From Liolophura sinensis (Eukaryota > Mollusca > Polyplacophora > Chitonida > Chitonidae), in contig NC_088295.1 of assembly GCF_032854445.1 (NCBI RefSeq), forward strand, positions 86,139,836 through 86,203,835: a DNA stretch of 64,000 bases, given 5' to 3'. The notes under the pieces were generated by a model. The model was not told the DNA's origin. It worked only from the letters and a program-made list of their open reading frames with translations, and searched no databases. Both the position numbers and the translations under genes were made by a program. The stretch's first letter is position 1. Every line of letters starts with the position of its first letter. Positions 13,190 through 25,800 of this stretch are shown here, piece by piece.

Positions 13190-13510
13190 CCAGCCAGCTG
13201 AAGCCCTCTGTACAGGAGAGACTTCTATGATAGCATCAGTGATGATACCACCAGGCACAGCTCATATCCCTCTGTACAGGAGAAACTCTCACGATAACCA
13301 CTGATGATACACCCCAGTTATCAACCAGCCTAGCCCTCTGTGCAGTGGAGATTCCTACAATAGTATCATTGATGAAACAACCCAGTAACCAACTAGCCAC
13401 AGCCCTCTGTACAGGAGAGACTCCTATGATAACATTACATCATTGATGATAGCCCTCTGTACAGTCCCTGGAGATTCTACAATAGCATCATTGATGATAC
13501 ATCGATGATG
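13130..13510 (+). repeat. About 60-65 bp tandem repeat crossing the TBC1D5 stop codon
   Basis: Six diverged copies of a unit containing CCCTCTGTACAGGAG, then GATTCCTATGATA and ATCA(C/T)TGATGATAC. The first copy encodes the last 17 residues (PLYRRDSYDN... to the stop). The later copies lie in the 3' UTR and carry small indels. Confidence 0.85.
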
Positions 13511-13692
13511 TACACTGTATAGTTATCATCCAGCCAGTGCGATGTATTAAAGTACTGTGTGTAAAGTTTTATGAAGCTGCTAGTCTCCAGGCTGAGATAA
13601 GAACAACTGTGAGTGTATAATATTACTTTACTATTGATTCAGTGGCTGTCACTTATAATTTTATGAGCATTGTAACAGACGGAGTAAATAAA
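13190..13692 (+). other. TBC1D5 3' UTR with tandem repeat and poly(A) signal
   Basis: The UTR follows the stop at 13187-13189. Its first 310 bases are diverged copies of the last coding segment (see the 13130-13510 repeat). A canonical AATAAA stands at 13687-13692 and is the first strong poly(A) signal after the stop. The exact cleavage site is inferred. Confidence 0.6.
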
Positions 13693-13859
13693 GTCATATG
13701 GGTGGAGCATGCTTACATGTAATATACCGGTACATTTTTATGTGCTCACTAAGCATTACTGAGCATTCAATACTCACATATATATCTATATATGTATATA
13801 TATATATATAGGTATGTACTTATTGTGATAATATATTGAGCTGATCATTTACATTGATT

Positions 13860-13862
<3 letters not shown>

Positions 13863-13915
<53 letters not shown>
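13863..13915. repeat. (AT)n microsatellite
   Basis: About 53 bases of pure AT repeat; a shorter imperfect AT tract lies at 13776-13811. Confidence 0.95.
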
Positions 13916-13919
<4 letters not shown>

Positions 13920-14518
13920 CCATATCTTAACATCTTATTTATGTCAAATCTTACCATGACTCCCAGTAATCGTGAATAGATTTTATGAGCATTGTAACAG
14001 CTGTGTGTCCATATAAAATATGTATAAATTGTGTGAATTGTAGAACATTTGTTATTACTTAAACAAGTGCTAGTTGACACGGCTGTATTGGTATCTGTAA
14101 TAGTGATGGTGCACATCAGCTGCATGTGTCAGCTGTGCAATACATTACTAGGTATATATACACTGCATGACAAGGCAATGCCACTTAACACAAAGTCTGG
14201 TTTACTGCATATTTTCTGGTCTGTGTTTGAAATGTTTCTAAACCTGTAGTCTCTTGAAAAGTTTCAATGGTGTCAAATCTTACCATGGCTCCCAGTAATC
14301 ATGAAGAGTTTTGAGAAATAAGAGAGATATTAAATAAGCAGGTGTACGTCATCCAACAGAGGATTTAGTCCTGCAGGAATTGTATTCAAAATTACAGATG
14401 TTACCCTATGTCTAGCATAACTGTTCCATTTATATAATACACATTTATCACAAGATTAAGACCTGATCAGTTTAAGCCAAATTGATAATTGCTTTTCTAG
14501 GATTTGTTCTGTGTAAAA

Positions 14519-15200
14519 TTACAGAATCAAACTGATTATTGTTTTTGTAATAAGGCCCTAAAATGTGTCAACTACGTGTAAAAGTACAGGACCAAACTGG
14601 GTGCTGTTTTTCAAGAATTTTCCTGTGCATGTTCCTGTGGAGAATGCTCATTCCTGTGTAATTCACGAACAAATGTAAGCTATCACCTTTTGTTTATGAA
14701 CAGCTTTCAGTTTTACTGTGAAAAGTTTGTAAGTTTTACCATCGAATTGGTGTGAAATTTATCAAACTGCAGAATTGACATAGTCTTATAATTCTATTTT
14801 TTTTTTAGCCATCAAAAACAAGATCATAAGTACAAGATCCCAGGTTGGCCAGCCAATCAAAATGCTGATATTTGAAATAATAGTGTCTCATTGGCCACAA
14901 AGTCGTGGGAAATTACTTTGCCTTGAGTGAGCTAAATTAGTTTCTTTATTCTGATTCTTGTTTCTCTTGGATTTGTCCTATGTATTAAAATTACACAATC
15001 AAGCTGATTCCTGTTTTTCTAGAAAATCGTCAAGATGAGACTATTTTTTTCTGTGCTAGTCCTGTGCAAATTAGCAGAATCAAACTGATTCTTCTTTCTG
15101 TAGTAAATCCTAAAATGTGTAAATTACAGGACTAAACTGGTTCAAGAATTTTCTCACCCCTGTGGAGAATTCACAAATATAAGCTATTTGGTGTTTCTAG
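14519..15200. repeat. Diverged duplicated blocks
   Basis: The block at 14519-14700 (AGAATCAAACTGATTATTG, CCTAAAATGTGT, CAAGAATTTTC, CCTGTGGAGAAT, ATGTAAGCTAT) recurs in the same order at 15068-15200. The following piece (CAGCTTTCAGTTTTACTGTG, GTGTGAAATTTAT) recurs at 16572-16660. It looks like an old repeat family without coding capacity. Confidence 0.65.
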
Positions 15201-16910
15201 TTACCTGTCGACGATATGTTATGGAATGAGAATCACAACAACTACGTATCTACAAGTAGGAATGTGCCAAGCTAATTTAGTAATATATATAGTTGCTAAG
15301 TTAATTGCCAAAAGATTTTGTACTTGATTAAGTGGGAAAAATTCCAATAGCACTGGAAACCAGTACAGCTGATATATGCAATTGTTTATAAAATGTTGTA
15401 TGTTTGAAGTCTGAAAATGTGTGAGAAATAAGAAACTTAATTTTGAAGTGTAAGTGCTAGCTTATTACTGGTGGCAATATGTGTGTGATAACATGCTTTT
15501 ATTGGTTGTGTTGCTGAAAAATAGCTGTGTGTTATTGTACATCTAATCTTTTTAATTGTATGTATATTTATGTGGTGATACATGTTTACATATTGTCATT
15601 GCTGAATTATTGATGATCTTGTTTTAATATTAGGGCATAAATATAGGCACACTACAGCAGATTAGACACTCATTTTGGCAGTGTGAGTTTGGGCCAGCTG
15701 TATTCCTCTTAGTGTTTTACGTAAGGAACTACATGTGTAGCATGGCAAGCAGTGCAGTATGTGTTACCATGGCATTTCATGCTTGTATCATTAAGAGTGC
15801 TCCGTGCAAATTGAACCAGGTTTAATAGTTAACATATGTAATGCAGTGTGGTGTGTCATAGTGGTCGGTGGTACTGTGTAGCAGTGTGTGGATGTTTCAG
15901 GTGGTCAGCACAATCAAAATGATTTGTAAGTGTGGTCTATACTCTGCTCCAGGTGGAGAGTAGAAAGGAACTGGACATGTTGAAAATTATGTCTACCAGT
16001 ATCCCTGATGGATGGTGGAACAAGAGCTGGTCTCTGCTTTGTGCATGTCAACAATTCTGTGATTTCTGTTTTATGTAAAAACAGCAGCCATTCCAAGCTG
16101 CCAGTCATTTCCCAAGTGTTCATGTAACCAATCAGAAGTTGTTAAATAAATCTATTGAAGTTCACAAAGTAGTTTTTTTTTCATTGTATATAAGCCTTGT
16201 TTAATAGACTCCACCCAGATAAACATGTGGTGTAACGGATCTGTATTTATGGTGTGTTTGTGAACACGTTTTCTTTTGATCACTTTGAATTTTTTATTTA
16301 CACTAAAATCACTTTTACCCTGTTGTATCTATAGTCACTGACCCTCATATTGGGCTCGGCGTTTTATGAGGGTTAGTGATACCATATATTTCCATACCCT
16401 GTCACTGAGTAACCATGTAACAAATTTATGCTGCAGGTCCCATCAGTTCGGGTGCAGAAGATGGTTGTATAGGTGAATCGCTTGAGCCAGGGAAATAACC
16501 TAGACAGCAGACTAGCATGGTATTTTGTCTGATGCAGAGGATAATAAGAAATAATATATACTAGCTACCACATTTTATTTCTAACCAGCTTCCAGTTTTT
16601 CTGTGAGAAGTTCAGTTTGTACGTTTTTCCTCTATATTCGTGTGAAATTCATGTGAGGCAAAAATCACTCTTTTAAACAAGTTTTGCTTATAATTAAGCC
16701 CAGTTTGAGCAACCAACTTACAAGTATTACAGTTGAATAAACACGGCAGTATTTCACCTATAACAGAACCACCACAGATAATGGGGAACCTTTCACTGCC
16801 TAAAGTATCTGGGATCTGAGCTGAGAAGTTACCTGTCACGTAGATTTGGTCGCAAGGTTACCAGGTCTCAACTGTAGGAGACGCATGAATGCAGTATATG
16901 ATGTAATAAT

Positions 16911-17585
16911 GGTATATGGTAATTTACAGAATTAATATGCACACAGAGCATCAGTGATGGAACATCATCCTAGTGTTATTGTGCTTTATACGCATGTAAA
17001 ACTTCAAGTCAATGCATGCTGTACTTTTTAGATATCACCTACCATTTTGATTGATTTATATATATATTTATTTATTTGTTTGATTGGTGTTTTACACCGT
17101 ACTCAAGAATATTCCACTTATACCAGCATTATGGTGGGAGGAAACCTCGCAGAGCCCGGGGAAAACCCACAACTATCTGTAGTTTGTTGGCAGACCTTCC
17201 CACGTACGGCCGGTGAGGAAGCTGGTCTGAGCTCTACTTGGAACTCACAGTGACCGCATTGGTGAGAGGCTCCTGGGTCATTATGCTGCGTTAGCGCACT
17301 AACCAACTGAGCCAGAGGCCCTCCACCTAACATTTTGTTTAACATTGATTTTAATGCACAGTGCAATACACAATAAGTCATGAATTTATGGTATTTAATA
17401 TGCACACACTGTATTAATGATGGAATATCCCCCTTGTGCTGTTGTCCTCTACTTAAGTGTGCAAAGCCTGATCTCAGTACCTGCCGTACCACCCCTAACA
17501 TTTTGTTTAACATTGCTTTCCCTTCCTTTTGTTATTGGACGTCAACGCTCAGGTTTGATGTAAGGTACACGCGTACTTTGTACAG
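16911..17585. repeat. Dispersed repeat copy A, interrupted by a SINE
   Basis: It matches 27385-27760 over its length once the SINE at 17050-17323 is removed: GGTAATTTACAG, TTAATATGCACACA, GATGGAATATC, GTACTTTTTA and ATTGGACG(T/C)C(A/G)AC occur in the same order. Internally the element is a diverged duplication of a unit of roughly 180 bp. Confidence 0.75.
17050..17323 (-). mobile_element. Full-length tRNA-derived SINE with target-site duplication
   Basis: The minus strand begins GGGCCTCTGGCTCAGTTGG (A-box-like), followed by a B-box-like GTGAGTTCCAAGT, and ends in AATAAATAAATATATA. It is flanked by CACCTACCATTTTG (17036-17049) and CACCTAACATTTTG (17324-17337), a 13/14 match fitting a target-site duplication. 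It lies inside dispersed repeat copy A. Confidence 0.9.
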
Positions 17586-17689
17586 CTGAGGCAAAAATGT
17601 CCCTCGTTCAGACACACCTGAAATGCAACCTGCAAGTGTTGATAAGGACTCCCCTGCTAACACTACTCCATACCACTGATGTATGTAGT

Positions 17690-17810
17690 TATTTCATTGT
17701 TGTTCAATCCCACTCTCAAGGATTTGTCACATGACAGTATTATCAGTGCAGGAAACCTGGGGAAAACCACCAACCGTTGACAAGGTACTGACGAACTTCT
17801 ACACCTGACG
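17690..17810 (-). mobile_element. Degenerate relative of the SINE body
   Basis: The order TTGTTGTTCAATCCCACTCT, CAAGGATTTGTCACATGAC, AGTATTATCAGTGCAGGAAA and CCTGGGGAAAACCAC follows the SINE body with many mismatches. It is an old copy or a related family. Confidence 0.4.
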
Positions 17811-18968
17811 TGTAGATGTACATTTCAGTGGTAGAGACAAATGGTAGTATGTGCAAATAGCCAAGCAAGCGTCGTCATGGAAATTTGTGAGAATTCAGTT
17901 ACTGCTAGAATCACCTGAACTTGACAGTTTTGTCTGTCACTTCATGTCATGACTTCCTCCACACAAGCTTGCTTGCTGTTTCATATGAAGTTCTCCTGTG
18001 AACAGTGTCTCACACCTTCATGCATACCATGGCTGCAAGTGATTCACCCCGAAAATTCTGGCTTGAAATCACTTTTCAAACGTGCCACTGTTGTTGGAGT
18101 ATTACTGTACATGTGAATGTAAATGGTGCACCACAAGTATAGGCCTATACATGTACCTCACAGCTTTCGTGTCCTACTGATTTCAAACAGTACAGTGAAT
18201 ACAGACACGTCCATACTCTTAACTCCAAAAGGTAGAATCTTAGAATTGCACCTCAACTAGGTGTCTTTCTGAAACACCTCAGGATTTGTCTAAAATGTCA
18301 ATGTTTTTAGGTTCTCTTTTTAATGATGATACCGCGACAGTGCTTGGATACCTCTTGTACAATAAGACATAATGGTTGAGCAACCTTTGTCAGGTACTTT
18401 CTGAGGTAAGGTGGTTGCCCTTGTGATTTTATCCATTTCCGACCACCTGTAAAGGTGAAATGGTATATAAGTTTTGCTAAAAGTAAGGTGTTCTGTTTAA
18501 AACCTGTCCAAAAAAAGCAGCTGTAAGCACCATGTTTCATGTTTTAGCTGGACTCTGAATTGTTCCTTACACTCAAGGCATTACATCAAACATTCACGTG
18601 CCAATCAACCATAATGGGACACTTCTAGGTCAACAAAGGCAGGACCAACATTCAACACACACTATGAACTAAGAGGGTATGTGAAGTAAAAAATTAAGCC
18701 CTGTAAACAGAAGTGTTCAGTTTTCAGTGATGTCAGAAAGACGCAAGGCACATAAATTTTAGTCTCCAAATCGTGTACCAAGCTAGTTTATGAGTTGTGC
18801 AAAATCAAAAATGTGTATACCAATTGCTTTCATTGCAGGCGTTTTGCTTTCCAAACATTGCATATATGACTGCTAGTCCTGGGCTCAGCAATGTAACAAG
18901 GCAAACATTTAATACCACATTGGGGGTCCAAAATCAGAAACAAACTACAATTTTTGAGGACTGACACC

Positions 18969-19892
18969 TTTATTAAAATTCTCAGTCATCAGAGGAATAA
19001 GACATTTATCGGTTTGTTTTACTTCTAAATGCTGAATATAAGATGAGCGAGATTATTTCTGGCTCACTGATTTCTGAGATATCTTCTAGCAAGTGCAGTG
19101 TTCTATATCCATATGCAGGAATTGCTCAGGTTCTGAATCTATGCCAAATTTGAGATGAATTCAAAATTAACCAATCCTCTTAATATCGTAAAGCTGTGGA
19201 TATTCATGTTATAAATGATGGCTTGAGAAAGCAAAAACACATATAATCGTTAATCATAACGTTCTTACCTAGAGCCATATAATGGCAAGTATTTCAAATT
19301 AGTGTCAAACACTTCAAGATAATGTCAAAATAACGCTACATGGTGACACATTACCACATAACCTGGAAGTTTAACAAAATCTTTTCTATCCAAACACAGT
19401 CAACACGAGATATCTTAAAAGCTGGCGTAAACATAGAGAGCAAAAGATAATGACAAGCACAGTGTGAAGATGATGACAAACACATTGTGAAGATAATGAC
19501 AAACACAGTGTGAAGATAATGACAAACACAGTGTGAAGATAACAAGCACAATGCTACTTATTACTCCTGACACTCCTTCATTACTATTTAAATACACTAG
19601 GAAGCCACACCGGTAAGTGAAGGAGACTCGCATGTTCTTATGACAGGGTCAAAGGTGAAGAGGTGAACAGTTATCAAAGTGTGATATCATTCAGTACAGC
19701 TGGACACACCAGTCAGTGACATGATTATGCCTACATGTAGACACCGTTTAATAAGCCACTATGTACAGCTATGACAATAAGAAATGTGGCGCATACAACC
19801 AAAAAACAGAAGTGGGCACCATTGGTAGATGACATAGGACAATGATGGCAGTTTTAACAGTCCTTAACCACATATACATGCAAGGACAAGCT
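18969..19892 (-). other. NKTR 3' UTR with poly(A) signal
   Basis: About 920 bases from the stop to an AATAAA on the minus strand (18974-18969), the nearest canonical signal I found. It contains a 21-bp tandem repeat at 19449-19550. The 3' end is inferred. Confidence 0.5.
19449..19550. repeat. About 21-bp minisatellite in the NKTR 3' UTR
   Basis: Five near-identical copies of GTGAAGATAATGACAAACACA (plus-strand form), so it is probably present in the mature transcript. Confidence 0.9.
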
Positions 19893-22800
19893 TTACGATG
19901 AACTTCGACTGCGCCGACGCCCCCTACTTCGACTACGGCTGCGACTGCTGGACTTGCTGTGTGCACGTCGAGCGCGTTTTCCTCGAGAGACACTTCTGGA
20001 AACCCTGCGACGAGAGCGGCTTCTAGAACGAGTGCGACTTCTGAAATATGTAAGTGTATAAATAATGACGAGGTATGGATATGATGGGACTCGAAACTTT
20101 CTAGTATTCACATAATAAACGGATAACAAATAGCTCATTTGATTCCCTTCATAAACAGATATGCAGTTCAAATGTATTACATTAATGTGCGAGTCAAATC
20201 CTTGCTATGCTGCCTTGGTGTAATAGTCATACAGATAGTATATTCCACATCACACGCAGAATCGGGAGGCCTTAGATCAGGATCATTTCACATTAACCTA
20301 TCGAACAAAGTTCACAAAGGAATGAATGATTATGGCTTAATGCCACTCCAGCAATATTTCAGCCATATGTCATTTGTGGCTACTGTACATAAGGAGCTGT
20401 ACACATGGACAGGCAAGCGGTAAACTGAATAAAAGACACTGACCTGCGCTTGATAGGAGACCGACTTTTGCTGCGCGAGGAACTGCTGCGTCTTCTGCAA
20501 TATATCAGAACCGAAAAATTTGCTACTAAAACCATCCCACTTCAGAACAAAAAATTGAAATTTCAGATCTATTATGCAATTAACTGACCCAACGCAAATT
20601 TCTGTCACTGTGAACCCTACCAAGAGAATCAGTGTCTCCACCTTGTATTTTCAAATTTTTAGTGAAGAGGAAGGATACTACCTGATACTACTACTTCTTC
20701 AGTCCCTTTGTGTATTTATTTATTTATTCGATTGCTGTTTTACTCAATATTTCACACATACAACAGCGACCAGCATTATGGCGGAGAAAATCTGGCAGAG
20801 CCAGGGTTAAACATGCCCATTTGCAGGTTTCAGCCCAGTGTAGTATGCCTTATAGGGTGGTCTAACTTGACAAATTCCTTTACTTGACCACGGTCAAGCC
20901 AATTACAAAGAATTCCACAACAAGGTACTTCTATAGTTACATTAAAGTGGTGGCTATGACCATTTTTCTTAACAAGGTCTTACCTGCGAGATCTTCCAGC
21001 AGATCTACTGCGTCTGAATCTATGGGGGGAGTATCTCCCTCGCACTTCTGTAGGAAGGGGAACATTTTCAATTTATACAATCCATAAAAGAGATGATACA
21101 CTTAAGTTACTAGATTTGTTGCCATTCAAATTTGTTGCAATTCACACCTACTACTATATATGTTTATCTATGACCTGCACTTCCTACGAAAAAACATTTC
21201 GTTTTGCTTGACATGAATATTCTTCTTTACCAATGTGGACAGCCACGATGACATCTGGGGGATTAGGACTCTAGCTGTCAGAAATAATGACATAATATTT
21301 CTACTGAGGGTACCCAACAGCTGTACAGTTAACAAGATAAGCAAGTTACCATTTCAACTGCCAAGAATCACGATGAAAAAATGAGGTTTACTGCCACACT
21401 GAAAATATTTCTGCCAGTGTCACAAAGAATCACAAGACCTAGAACTGGAATGCAGGATAGGCCTTCTGACCCCTCCAGTACACACAGCTAAGACAAACAA
21501 GGTCTGATTAGGGCATGCCTGGATTGTGATTGTGACATTGAACCTGCATGCCTTCTGATTGTGACTTTGAAAAGCAGGAAAAGGACCTGCATAGCCTGGA
21601 TCAATTATTTTAAAGTGAAAGACAGCACCTGACTAATGTTTATGTCCACTGAAAGACTTACCTTAAACCGACACTAAGTATTTTTTTAGATTTTTTTTAA
21701 ACCCAGTAAAAGTTTGGTGACACTTTATCTTGTCACCTTTAAACTCAAAATGTTAAAGAAAAAAGCAGCTACAACACCCTTTGTACCAGCAACAGAGCAC
21801 ACTGACCTTGAATTTGAAAACCTCCTGGGTGATCTGCGTGGTGGAGAGCGTCGTCGTGGCGATCTGACAAGGGAAAACAAGGACTTCTTTAAACAATGAC
21901 ATGTATTTACATGGTTGATTTATTTGTCACTGTTAGCAAATTGCATATTTAACGGAACTGATCCAATTTGATTTAGCAAGCACAACCCATTAATATTTTG
22001 TAGCAGTAAATATTCAAAAATATAATGGCATTCTTACCTGGATCTGGATCGTGAGCGTCTACCTGTGCGACGAGCCACGGGTGAAAATCGACGCGGTGAC
22101 CTAGATCTCCTGCGCCGAGAACCTGACCTTGAACGTCGCTTTGGCGACCTTGACAAAGAGCGTTTTCTTGGAGACCTAGACCTTGACTTTCTCCTTGGAG
22201 ATCTGGATGTTCTTCTCGGTGATTTTGATCGTCTTCTTGGTGAAATGGATCGTTTTCTTGGTGAAACGGAGCGCTTTCTAGGAGAGTGAGATCGTTTCCA
22301 AGGTGATCCTGACCGCTTTCTTGGTGAAAACGACCGTTTCCTTGGTGATCCTGAACGTTTTCTCGGTGAAAAAGATCTTTTCCTTGGTGAACCTGACCAT
22401 TTCCTAGGTGACACAGATCGTTTCCTTGGTGACTTTGACCTCCTTTTGGGGGAGCTGGATTTTCCTGGTGGAGATCTGGATCTCGAAACTCTTGATTTCA
22501 ATGGCGACTTGGATTTTGAACCTTTACGAGGTGCCTCGCTTGATTCCGATCTAGACCTTCGCCCTTTACTTGACTTGAAGGCTCCTCTGACTGGAGATGT
22601 AGACTTCTTCCTTGGGGAGGGAGATTGACTACGGCTTGAACCTGGAGACTTGGTTAATTTTCTGCCAGGTGACTGTTGTTTGCTTTGTTTGCTGAAGCTG
22701 CTGTCTAGTGGATGTGCCTCCCCTGGCAAGGGTATATCTCGACTCGGACTGATAACTCCTGGTATTTGTGAAGGGATGTTTTGGGGAACGCTGCTGTGTT

Positions 22801-25800
22801 GTGAGACCTGGGATGTTGGGGATTTGGCTATTGGTATGGGGCTGTAAGTTGCCGTTTTAGTGAATGCATCCATGCTTACACTGTCCTCGCTGTACATATC
22901 TATTTTAAAGTCACGTGGTTGACTGGGGGAGGAAGAGGACTCGCTGGAAGAGCGAGTTTTAGTCTTCTTAACAGGAGGGGGTAAGGGATCTGATGGTAAC
23001 GGCACTTCAGATATGTGTACAATGGGATCAGGTCCAGCATCCTTAAGCCAACCGTAACCTCTGTCAGCTGGTTTCAGCGGCTTCACATGTTTTCTAAAAC
23101 AGCACACAAAATGTTACATCCTGGAGTTGTATTAAACACAGATAGATTTATCCATTTGATTGTTGCTTCATGCCTTACTCAATTTTTCCCTCAAATTTTT
23201 CACTTACACGATGGCAGCATATATACATACATCTATATTACAAGAAATGTATAGTTATATACCATGGGGACTCGAGATGCGATCTCTGTGAAGGGCTGGG
23301 ATAATATCTTCAAACTGAGGGGAAAAAATCCAAGAAAGATGTCACCAGTGTTTGATACTACTATTTCCAAACTTAAGGTAAAACAAGGTAATTTAAATAC
23401 ATTTCATCTTCAGACAATTCACTGAAGGATTGCAAATTTCAGCAGCGTAGAATTCTTCAAACACTCTTACCCTGCTAGCTCCTTGGTAGCCTCAGCAACT
23501 TTGTCTATTGGTGGTAGAGGTGGAGTTTTGATGCGCACTACTGGCTCATCTTTCTAAAATACACAGAATGCAGGTCATTAAAATGGAACCATCAATCCAA
23601 TCATACATCCAAATGTAACATAGCAAAATTACTGCCATCAGACTGGAGAAGTAGCCTGATTTAACCTTACTGAATGTTTCTTGACCATCATCTGGGTAAA
23701 TACACATAATCAGGTGGATTCGAAAATTTGTAAATTCATTAAAAAAAATGATTTACCACAATGTTTGTCTGTGTTTTGGTGTCTCGTTCTTCTTCGTGCT
23801 CAATCTCCGGGTCAGGAGGGGGCTGCCATTTAAATCTTTCCTGAAAGGCAAAGAAAAATTGAATGGGTCAAGACAATAAAACGGGTCTCCAGACAACATA
23901 AATGATGATTTAGTCATATCAGTGAATATTACAAGCAATACAATGCTACAGGCAGAATGAACAAGCCTTTCTAGCCAACAGCCAACGCATCTCAACAATC
24001 TTCTTACCTCTACTCTGTCTTTTTTCTTGGAAGACTTTTGGTTATCGGATGAGCTTGACGAAGATCTGGAGGAAGAACGAGAGCGTGACCTTGAGCGTGA
24101 CCTTGAAGGAGAACTATACCCACTTTTCCTCTCCCCTTCCTCTGAGGGTGGGGACACTTCCCTACGGGTAGTGGGAATCGCTTTAGGTATCAAGTCACTC
24201 CTTCTCACAGCTGGCTCTACTTCATTGTCCATGTCAATGGTGAATTTCATCTCACTGAAGCCATTAGAAGTTTCCACTTTCTCCTGCTGTCTGCCACTAC
24301 TTTCACCAACCTCCATGGGTGACCTTGACATAGGGTAAAGGTCAGGAGGGTTGCTGTCCGATTCTGACGCTGGACCTGTCACCTTGGTTATAGCTGGTGG
24401 GTTGTCGGGTGAACTTCTGCGAATATCTCCTTCAGGATCTCTAAATTAACAATAACATACATTACACAATGTCTTATTCATACTTCTGTTGAATTTCCAG
24501 AAAAACTGATTTGATTTTCCTCTCCACATTTCTGTTTTGTGTCTGACACTTGTACCCAGTATAGCTGGTACCTCAATATGCAAGCCACACATGCAGCTGA
24601 ACTATTCAAAACTCCCTTTCACAACATACACATGCAGCACTGCTTATAGCTGAGATTTTTGTCCAAAAATCATTCCCTCAACATTAGTAATCAATTATTA
24701 ATATTTTAAATTGTGTCACTTGCAAAGATGACGGTTCATAGGTTACCTTTTGTCCTCTCGTGAGTGTTGCTGTAAAGGCTTCATCCCCGGCCTCCAGTGG
24801 GTGGGAGGTGGACTCTCAGACTTCTCTTTACGAGCCCTGTAAACCCATCAGAAATGAAAAATAAAAACGTTATCATTGTGAAGAGCAAAAGCATACTTCA
24901 ATGCATGGAACAGAGAACAGATGGCCACCATACATATGTTTTAGGCTTTTCCCTGGGTAAACATATGGAAAACTGATATCAAAACTGGCAATCAGTTTAT
25001 AGGTGGAGAAAAATGGAAAGCCTGGGCTTAACCCCAGTAGGTAAGTCACAGGGATGTAAGTCATGGGGATGTAAGTCATGGGGATGTACGCCATGGGCAT
25101 GTAAGTCATAGGCATGTAAGTCATAGGGATGTAAGTCATAGGGATGCAAGTCATAGGCATGTAAGTCATAGGCATGCAAGTCATGGGGATGTAAGTCATG
25201 GGGATGTAAGTCATAGGGATTTAAGCCATAGGGATGTATGTATGCTTGAGATTTTACCAAGTACTTCACAATTTCTTTGCCATACAAAAAGGGGGTAATT
25301 ATATATGTTAAAATAGCTTCGTAAAATTGGGCTAAGGTATACTGACTTCGAGGAGGACGCTCTAACCATTAGGCCACCGAAGCAGTCCGAAAAGTCATAG
25401 GTGTTATGACAAGAACACGAACTTTTCAACCTAGTTCATCTCCAGCTATAAGACGACGAACTCCTGACGTTGCCTACCTAAAAGGTTGTGACCTTTTGGT
25501 CGGGCTTCTGCTCTTTGAAGAATCCAACGAGGTTATCCTTCCTGACCTTCGACGTCCATGTGAACCAGCCGATGATGACCTTGAATGTGACCTTGATCTC
25601 CTACTTGACCTCTGTTTACGATCTTCCCTGCTCTTGTCTGTGGTGTGGGACTGAGAACTTTTACGATCAGACCTTGGCCGTACTGGAGAGGCTGACTTTG
25701 ATCTTGATTTCTGGCGGCCAGCCCTTATGGGCGATCTTGACAAGGGTGCTCTCCTCCTTGCTGGGGATTTTGATCTTGACCTACTCTTCCTTCTGTCTCG

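Larger units (their letters stand above)
13693..18968. other. Convergent intergenic region, TBC1D5 to NKTR
   Basis: Between two convergent 3' ends. No open frame here shows a recognisable protein or plausible exon chain. It contains AT microsatellites (13776-13811, 13863-13915), old duplicated blocks (14519-14775 with 15068-15200 and 16572-16660), a dispersed repeat with a SINE inside it (16911-17585), and a degenerate SINE-like stretch near 17690-17810. Confidence 0.65.

Noticed and set aside
17118-17513. 131-codon minus-strand open frame
   Set aside because: Translation of the SINE and its host dispersed repeat, not a protein gene.
21239-21284. 44-base candidate NKTR exon between CTGACAG and GTAAAG on the minus strand
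   Set aside because: Joining it in the required phase gives an immediate stop, and the alternative acceptor leaves the wrong outgoing phase. The distal donor at 21787 explains the phase better.
22065-22847. Plus-strand open frames with LGDLD-type repeats
   Set aside because: Antisense shadow of the SPRKRS coding repeat of NKTR.
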